From an uncultured Clostridia bacterium (GTDB lineage Bacteria; Bacillota; Clostridia; Christensenellales; DTU072): a DNA stretch of 56,839 nt. Below, in pieces: positions 53,112 through 56,839 of the stretch; the first letter of the stretch is position 1, and each line of letters opens with the position of its first letter. The stretch lies in contig CALVNL010000009.1 of the NCBI GenBank assembly GCA_944349655.1, forward strand, positions 1-56,839, given 5' to 3'. The translations under genes and the position numbers were made by a program. A model generated the notes under the pieces. That model did not search any database, was not told where the DNA came from, and saw nothing but the letters and a program-made list of their open reading frames with translations.

Positions 53112-53951
53112 ATGAAGAAAATATCCTTAATATTTATATTTTTAGCCACTATAGCTTTACTTTTCGGTTGCGTCGGGGAAAATGCGGTACCCTCGCAAGA
53201 GGCGACTTTACCCGAAAATTCCGTCGGGGACGGCACCGACGGCACGCAGAACGTTTCTCCCGGCGATACGGAGTCTTCGGAAGAAGAGGACGTTTCCGCA
53301 GGGGAATTCGAGCAACCCGACAAAAATGAAGTCACGTATCTTCTTTCGGTAGCCGACGGTCTGAACATAAGGCAGGAGCCTTCTGCGCAGAGCGCGTCTT
53401 TAGGACATATCGACAAAGGAGATATGGTAGGTTTTTACGGCGAAACGGAGGGTTGGTATAAAACCTTTTATTGCGGAAAAGAAGCCTACGTCAAAAAAGA
53501 GTATTGCGAGCTTTACGTTATGGAAACAGAAAACGAAAAAGTGGAGAAAGTCATCGAAGTCGGAGTAAAACTATTAGGGACGCCTTACGTTTACGGGGCG
53601 GTGCGTTACCACGACGGGGAAGGCAATCTTTTGAAAGGGTTTGACGAACGACGGTTCGACTGTTCCTCTTTCACGCAGTATATGTATTACATAGGAGCCG
53701 GGGTTTGCCTGGATCTTACGACGAGAACGCAGATATTACAGGGGACAAGCGTTGACGACGTTCAGAGGGGGGATCTTATGTTCTTTACCAATGCGTCGAG
53801 AAAAAATCTTACGGGTATAGAAAGAGTGGGACACGTAGCGCTGTACTTAGGAGACGGCTATATCCTTCACACCGCGTCGGACTATGCAGTCATAGAAAAA
53901 ATATCCGCAACCAGACAAAGTTATTTCATATCCGCAAACAGGTATCTGTAA
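53112..53951 (+). CDS. SH3b and NlpC/P60 domain lipoprotein, putative peptidoglycan endopeptidase
   Basis: Probable cell-wall peptide hydrolase on the outer membrane face, 279 residues. The lipobox LFGC puts the lipid on Cys20. An acidic Ser/Glu linker (about 25-80) leads to an SH3b domain with GLNIRQEPS and GWYKTFYCGKEAYV. The NlpC/P60 core follows: GTPYVYGA, catalytic Cys in RFDCSSFTQYMYY, catalytic His in VGHVALYLG, and a second His in YILHT. The start at 53112 is supported by GAGGTG six bases upstream; the frame to 53085 has no signal there. It follows the giant gene's terminator by about 60 bases and so is separately transcribed. Confidence 0.9.
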   Translation: MKKISLIFIFLATIALLFGCVGENAVPSQEATLPENSVGDGTDGTQNVSPGDTESSEEEDVSAGEFEQPDKNEVTYLLSVADGLNIRQEPSAQSASLGHIDKGDMVGFYGETEGWYKTFYCGKEAYVKKEYCELYVMETENEKVEKVIEVGVKLLGTPYVYGAVRYHDGEGNLLKGFDERRFDCSSFTQYMYYIGAGVCLDLTTRTQILQGTSVDDVQRGDLMFFTNASRKNLTGIERVGHVALYLGDGYILHTASDYAVIEKISATRQSYFISANRYL

Positions 53952-53969
53952 AACGGTGCGGTAAGAAGA

Positions 53970-54446
53970 CTATTTCTTGAACACCTTTTCCAACGCCTCG
54001 AACCATTCTTTTTCGGGAGAACGGACGTTGGCAGGGCTGGTGGACGGCAATGCGTCGGTAAGAACGACAAGTTCAGGGTAATATCGTTTCAGAAGAGAAA
54101 AGGATTTTCCCCCGTTGGTGAAGATCCTTTTTATTTCAGCGTTATTCAGAACTTCGTAAAGATTTGCCACTACGGGATTTTTGATAGCAGAGTCCAGCGA
54201 CCCTTCTATATCGCATTCCGTTACCGTGTCCCAAAGCGCAATATCGTGCTTTTTCAGAAAAGACTTTTTTTCCTCCACCGAAACGGGAGAATTTTCCCCG
54301 AAAAAAGCAGCGAGAATTTTCCAGAAACGGTTTTGCTTATGCCCGTAGTAAAAGTTGGTTTCTCTGGATTTCACACTGGGGAAACTACCTAAGATCAGCA
54401 ATTTGCTTTCCCCGTCGAAAAACGGAGGAAACCCTACGCAACGCAT
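53970..54446 (-). CDS. DNA-deoxyinosine glycosylase (UDG superfamily family 6)
   Basis: Base-excision repair enzyme removing hypoxanthine (deaminated adenine) from DNA. 158 residues. Family signs: LGSFPSVKSRE near the N-terminus, NFYYGHKQNRFWKIL, and the C-terminal LPSTSPAN motif typical of this glycosylase family. The ATG at 54446 directly abuts the aminotransferase stop (0 bases), so the two share an mRNA. It is convergent with the NlpC gene, with 18 bases between. Confidence 0.85.
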   Translation of the reverse strand: MRCVGFPPFFDGESKLLILGSFPSVKSRETNFYYGHKQNRFWKILAAFFGENSPVSVEEKKSFLKKHDIALWDTVTECDIEGSLDSAIKNPVVANLYEVLNNAEIKRIFTNGGKSFSLLKRYYPELVVLTDALPSTSPANVRSPEKEWFEALEKVFKK

Positions 54447-55634
54447 TTAGCGGTAAGATTTGGCGAGGGACTCGAATTCGGGGAGGGAACGGCGTATGGT
54501 GTCGGTGGAAACGCAATAAGCTATCCTGACGTAACCGGGGGAAGCAAATCCCGCGCCCGGCACCAGCAACAAACCTCTATCGGAGGCTCTACGGCAGAAT
54601 TCCTCTTCGTCGTCGCCGAGGATTTTAACGAAAAGATAAAACGCTCCGTCGGGTTTGACGCAGTCGTAACCGTATTCGGTAAGCGAGTTATAAAGTAAAT
54701 CGCGGTTGGCTTTGTATGACTCGATATCGGGTTTTTCCTTAAGACAGCGTTTGACCACTTCCTGCATAAGAGAAGGGGCGCAGACGTAGCCGAGAGAACG
54801 CCCCGCTCCGCAGACTGCGGCGTAGACGGAAGCGGAGTCTTTTGCTTTCGGCGAAACGGCTATGTAGCCTATCCTTTCTCCGGGAAGACTTAAAGACTTA
54901 CTGTAAGAATAACAGACCAGTACGTCGTCGTAATAGTTCATAAGGTAGGGGACGTTTACCGAGTCGTAAACAAGTTCCCGATACGGTTCGTCACAAATTA
55001 TATAAATCGGGTTACCGAATTCCTTACTTTTAGCACCCAAAATCGAGCATATAGCCTTTACGGTCTCTTCGGTATAAACCACTCCCGAAGGATTGTTGGG
55101 GGAGTTGATGATAACGGCTCTCGTGTCGGCGGTGACTGATTTAGCGAAAGCAGCGAGATCGGGTTGGAATGTTACGGACAAAGCGGGGACGGAAACGTAC
55201 CGAGCGTTTGCGTTGGCTATAAAGACGGTGTACTCGGGGAAGTACGGAGCAAATATTACCACTTCGTCGGTATCTTTGGAGCAGAGGGCTTTCAAGGATA
55301 TGGTAAGCGACGCCGCCGCTCCGCACGTCATATAGATGTTGTCGGCGTTTACCGAACAGCCGAAGCGTTCGTTTATGTAATCGGCGACGGCTTTTCTCGT
55401 TCCTGCGTCGCCCTGAGCGGAGGTGTAACCGTGTATTACCGTACTCGGCATTTCGTCAAGGATATTTTTTATCGTTTCGTTTACTGCGGCGGGAGCGGGG
55501 ACGTTGGGGTTACCTAAAGAAAAGTCGAACACTTTATCGGCGCCGAATTCTGCGGCTCTTTTTTTTCCGAGTTCGAACAATTCTCTTATAACCGAACGCT
55601 TGCTTCCCAATTCGTACATTTTTTCGTTGAACAT
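54447..55634 (-). CDS. PLP-dependent aminotransferase, class I/II
   Basis: Fold-type I aminotransferase of 395 residues acting on an unidentified amino acid. Motifs: FSLGNPNVPAP near the start, INSPNNPSGVVY, CDEPYRELVYD (Asp contacting the PLP nitrogen) and SYSKSLSLPGERIGY with the Schiff-base Lys. The Arg in the C-terminal VRIAYC segment may bind the substrate carboxylate. The start at 55634 (MFNEKMY) has a GGAGGT box; the longer frame to 55706 would cross the promoter. First gene of a two-gene operon with the deoxyinosine glycosylase. Confidence 0.9.
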   Translation of the reverse strand: MFNEKMYELGSKRSVIRELFELGKKRAAEFGADKVFDFSLGNPNVPAPAAVNETIKNILDEMPSTVIHGYTSAQGDAGTRKAVADYINERFGCSVNADNIYMTCGAAASLTISLKALCSKDTDEVVIFAPYFPEYTVFIANANARYVSVPALSVTFQPDLAAFAKSVTADTRAVIINSPNNPSGVVYTEETVKAICSILGAKSKEFGNPIYIICDEPYRELVYDSVNVPYLMNYYDDVLVCYSYSKSLSLPGERIGYIAVSPKAKDSASVYAAVCGAGRSLGYVCAPSLMQEVVKRCLKEKPDIESYKANRDLLYNSLTEYGYDCVKPDGAFYLFVKILGDDEEEFCRRASDRGLLLVPGAGFASPGYVRIAYCVSTDTIRRSLPEFESLAKSYR

Positions 55635-55665
55635 AACGACCTCCGAAACGGCTAAGTCAGCCGAT

Positions 55666-55694
55666 ATATAAAATGTTATCACTTTATAAGGCAA
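55666..55694 (-). promoter_or_regulatory. Promoter of the aminotransferase-glycosylase operon
   Basis: Minus-strand TTGCCT (55689-55694), 17-base spacer, TTATAT (55666-55671). An overlapping alternative is TTGACT (55697-55702) with 18 bases to TAACAT (55673-55678). I cannot choose between them. Confidence 0.45.
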
Positions 55695-55720
55695 GAAGTC
55701 AAACAAAGCGTCCTTGTCGT

Positions 55721-55749
55721 TTGCTTTTCTCTCGCTGAAAGTATATAAT
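55721..55749 (+). promoter_or_regulatory. Sigma-A promoter of the thioesterase gene
   Basis: TTGCTT (55721-55726), 17-base spacer, TATAAT (55744-55749). The expected transcript starts near 55756, just before the AAGGAG box at 55761-55766. Confidence 0.75.
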
Positions 55750-55775
55750 ATATAGGAAAAAAGGAGATACAGACA

Positions 55776-56171
55776 TTGAAAACCTTAAACGAACTGAAAG
55801 AATTTTTCAAAATGGACAGATTTGTCTGCTACAACGGGATAGAAATAATCGACTGCGACGGAGAGAGATCGCTTGTAAAGGCGGCTATAGAAGACAGGGC
55901 GCTGAATGCAGGGGACTCTGTGCAGGGGGGAATGTTGTTTACGATAGCGGACTTTGCTTTTGCGGTGCTGGCTAACTGTATACATCCGGTGACCGTGACG
56001 AGTTCGGCTACGATAACGTATCTTGCTCCTTGCAGGGATACGGCGTTTATCACGGCTTCGAGCCAGGAAATATCCCGCCATCGTCACAACTGCGTACACG
56101 AAGTGACGGTTTGCGACGACAAGGGAAAAGCGGTATGCGTAGCAATGATGAACGGGTTTATCAAGGAATAA
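55776..56171 (+). CDS. PaaI-family hotdog thioesterase, TTG start
   Basis: Acyl-CoA thioesterase-like protein with a single hotdog fold, 131 residues. The hallmark is GDSVQGGMLFTIADFAFAVLAN (region 49-70), in which the helix behind the conserved Gly-Gly and the Asp form the active site. The strand TSSATITYLAPC follows. The start is TTG at 55776, placed 9 bases after a strong AAGGAG box; no ATG fits better. Substrate unknown. It is divergent from the aminotransferase operon. Confidence 0.87.
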   Translation: MKTLNELKEFFKMDRFVCYNGIEIIDCDGERSLVKAAIEDRALNAGDSVQGGMLFTIADFAFAVLANCIHPVTVTSSATITYLAPCRDTAFITASSQEISRHRHNCVHEVTVCDDKGKAVCVAMMNGFIKE

Positions 56172-56185
56172 GATAAGAAATATTC

Positions 56186-56214
56186 TTGCATAATGCGGTA
56201 TCTTCTGTTATAAT
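56186..56214 (+). promoter_or_regulatory. Promoter of tRNA-Pro
   Basis: TTGCAT (56186-56191), 17-base spacer, TATAAT (56209-56214). The -10 lies inside a 13-base palindrome TGTTATAATAACA (56206-56218). The expected start is about 56221, nine bases before the tRNA. Confidence 0.75.
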
Positions 56215-56229
56215 AACAGAACGGAAGGA

Positions 56230-56306
56230 CGAGGAGTAGCGCAGTTTGGTAGCGCGCTTGGTTCGGGACCAAGAGGCCGTGGGTTCAAATCCCGTCTCCT
56301 CGACCA
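56230..56306 (+). tRNA. tRNA-Pro (anticodon CGG), CCA encoded
   Basis: Complete cloverleaf: acceptor CGAGGAG/CTCCTCG (56230-56236 with 56296-56302), D stem GCGC/GCGC, anticodon stem CTTGG/CCAAG with loop TTCGGGA and anticodon CGG at 56264-56266, and a T arm with TTCAAAT loop. The discriminator A at 56303 is followed by an encoded CCA at 56304-56306. Two outer T-stem pairs are G-U. It has its own promoter and terminator. Confidence 0.95.
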
Positions 56307-56312
56307 AACAAA

Positions 56313-56345
56313 AAGCAACGGTTAAATACCGTTGCTTCTTGTTTG
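56313..56345 (+). terminator. Terminator of tRNA-Pro
   Basis: Perfect 10-bp stem AAGCAACGGT/ACCGTTGCTT (56313-56322 with 56328-56337) with TAAAT loop, then CTTGTTTGTT. This hairpin is repeated twice more downstream (56508-56540 and 56732-56763). Confidence 0.85.
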
Positions 56346-56358
56346 TTAACGGATAGTT

Positions 56359-56371
56359 ACGGGATTTGAAC
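56359..56371 (-). repeat. Inverted 13-base copy of the tRNA-Pro T arm
   Basis: ACGGGATTTGAAC is the exact reverse complement of the T-arm bases 56283-56295 of tRNA-Pro. A nearly identical copy lacking the first bases is at 56779-56789. Confidence 0.6.
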
Positions 56372-56447
56372 GGGCGGATAGGCGGCACAAAAGGATATAA
56401 GGAATATGCCGCCGTAATTGACAGCATAGTATGCTGTCAAACCGCCC
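56372..56447. repeat. Nested three-stem foldable element
   Basis: Outer stem GGGCGG (from 56372) with CCGCCC (to 56447) encloses two hairpins. One is GGCGGCA (56381-56387) with TGCCGCC (56407-56413). The other is a perfect 11-bp palindrome, TTGACAGCATA-G-TATGCTGTCAA (56418-56440). The whole could fold as a three-way junction in RNA or single-stranded DNA. No protein is encoded. Confidence 0.55.
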
Positions 56448-56481
56448 AGGCCTGTCGGCGAGCGATAGCGAGAGTGCGAGG

Positions 56482-56540
56482 AAATCCCGTCTCCTCGACC
56501 AAACAAGAAGCAACGGTTAAATACCGTTGCTTTTTGTTTG
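56482..56540 (+). repeat. Duplicate of tRNA-Pro 3' end plus terminator
   Basis: 59 bases match 56287-56345 at an offset of 195 with two differences. They include the last 20 bases of the tRNA with CCA and the entire terminator. The rest of the tRNA is absent here. Confidence 0.9.
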
Positions 56541-56559
56541 CTCCGACAGAATTGATACC

Positions 56560-56585
56560 GCCTCTTGGTCAAGAAACAAGCGCGC
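56560..56585 (-). pseudogene. Inverted tRNA-Pro fragment (D-stem to variable region)
   Basis: These 26 bases are the reverse complement of tRNA-Pro 56252-56277 with three substitutions, all in the anticodon arm. The flanks beyond it are only weakly tRNA-like. On the minus strand it reads toward the shared palindromic terminator at 56508-56540. Confidence 0.7.
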
Positions 56586-56598
56586 CGAAGAAGGGGCC

Positions 56599-56628
56599 CC
56601 CCGTAAAGCGACAATCCGCTTTAAGGGG
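56599..56628. repeat. Hairpin, 12-bp stem with one mismatch
   Basis: CCCCGTAAAGCG (56599-56610) pairs with CGCTTTAAGGGG (56617-56628) around ACAATC. No T tract follows on either strand. Confidence 0.6.
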
Positions 56629-56650
56629 AAGAGGAGCCGAAGCTTGAAAC

Positions 56651-56685
56651 CGGGAGTTTTGCTCCATTGAGGAGCAAAGCTCCCG
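56651..56685. repeat. Strong hairpin, 15-bp stem with one G-U
   Basis: CGGGAGTTTTGCTCC (56651-56665) pairs with 56671-56685 around the loop ATTGA. It is followed by AAAAGGG, so it is not a plus-strand intrinsic terminator. Confidence 0.7.
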
Positions 56686-56700
56686 AAAAGGGCTTACGGC

Positions 56701-56723
56701 GACGAGGTTCGGGACCAAGAGGC
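56701..56723 (+). pseudogene. tRNA-Pro remnant with internal deletion
   Basis: GACGAGG (56701-56707) matches the tRNA 5' end (56228-56234). It is fused at a shared GG to an 18-base exact copy (56706-56723) of the anticodon arm and variable region (56260-56277). The D arm, T arm and acceptor 3' strand are missing, but a copy of the terminator follows at 56732. Confidence 0.75.
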
Positions 56724-56733
56724 TCTGTAAGAA

Positions 56734-56803
56734 GCAACGGTTAATACCGTTGCTTCTTGTTTGTTAACGGATAGTTAAGGGATTTGAACGGGCGGACAGG
56801 CGG
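56734..56803 (+). repeat. Second copy of the post-tRNA repeat (terminator to GGCGG)
   Basis: 70 bases match 56315-56385 with one deletion and two substitutions. They include the terminator, the GTTAACGGATAGTTA stretch, the inverted T-arm piece and the start of the foldable element. After 56803 the sequences diverge. The window ends at 56839. Confidence 0.85.
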
Positions 56804-56839
56804 GCAAAGAGAAGATAAGACGGCATCTTTTCCTTTTTC

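Noticed and set aside
56366..56647. A 93-residue plus-strand frame and minus-strand frames over the tRNA remnant tract
   Set aside because: They run through hairpins and tRNA pieces, with no ribosome binding site or recognisable protein pattern.
56311..56839. The repeats after tRNA-Pro as a CRISPR array
   Set aside because: Repeats are few, unevenly spaced, in both orientations, and derived from the tRNA and its terminator; no cas gene is present.

Overview
The window looks like chromosomal DNA of an uncultured Clostridia-type (Firmicutes) bacterium. The evidence is Gram-positive style gene order (an Orn/Lys/Arg decarboxylase-like gene, tmk, holB and ricT next to each other, as in the Bacillus yaaO-tmk-holB-yaaT cluster), several sigma-A promoters of TTGxxx-17-TATAAT form, AGGAGG ribosome binding sites, type II lipoprotein signal peptides, a KtrAB-type potassium system and formate-tetrahydrofolate ligase. 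I cannot name a genus; a gut Christensenellales-like lineage is only a guess.

Positions 1-17705 are housekeeping and transport genes. A truncated cation:proton antiporter (+) runs into a minus-strand CNNM-ktrB-ktrA ion-transport operon. A long minus-strand run then reads greA, lysS, an Orn/Lys/Arg decarboxylase-like gene, tmk, holB, ricT, an iron-type alcohol dehydrogenase, a lipoprotein, yjbQ and a flavin-reductase-like protein, with overlaps or short gaps. Upstream of that are fhs plus a sirtuin, and feoA-feoB. A TtcA-like tRNA thiolase (+) has a promoter so close to its ATG that the mRNA may be leaderless.

Positions 18630-53051 are dominated by one uninterrupted gene of 34,008 bases coding for an 11,335-residue lipoprotein. 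It has its own consensus promoter, a 5' leader hairpin and a strong terminator. The protein is modular. A beta-rich two-part unit (here called A and B) recurs about every 270-400 residues and I count about 14 copies. Alpha-helical insertions carry a recurrent Thr-x-x-Glu-Leu...Ala-Trp motif, the largest about 1,780 residues long. The last third holds carboxypeptidase-regulatory-like domains and an array of Ig-like domains. I recognise no family covering the A/B unit. A chain of LolA/LppX-like half-barrels is my best structural guess, and it is untested. This gene is the best candidate for an undescribed system in the window.

Positions 53052-56171 hold an SH3b-NlpC/P60 lipoprotein, a DNA-deoxyinosine glycosylase, a PLP aminotransferase and a PaaI-type thioesterase. 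Positions 56172-56839 carry tRNA-Pro(CGG) with its own promoter and terminator. Downstream lies an unusual non-coding tract of scrambled, direct and inverted pieces of that same tRNA, repeated terminators and several strong hairpins.
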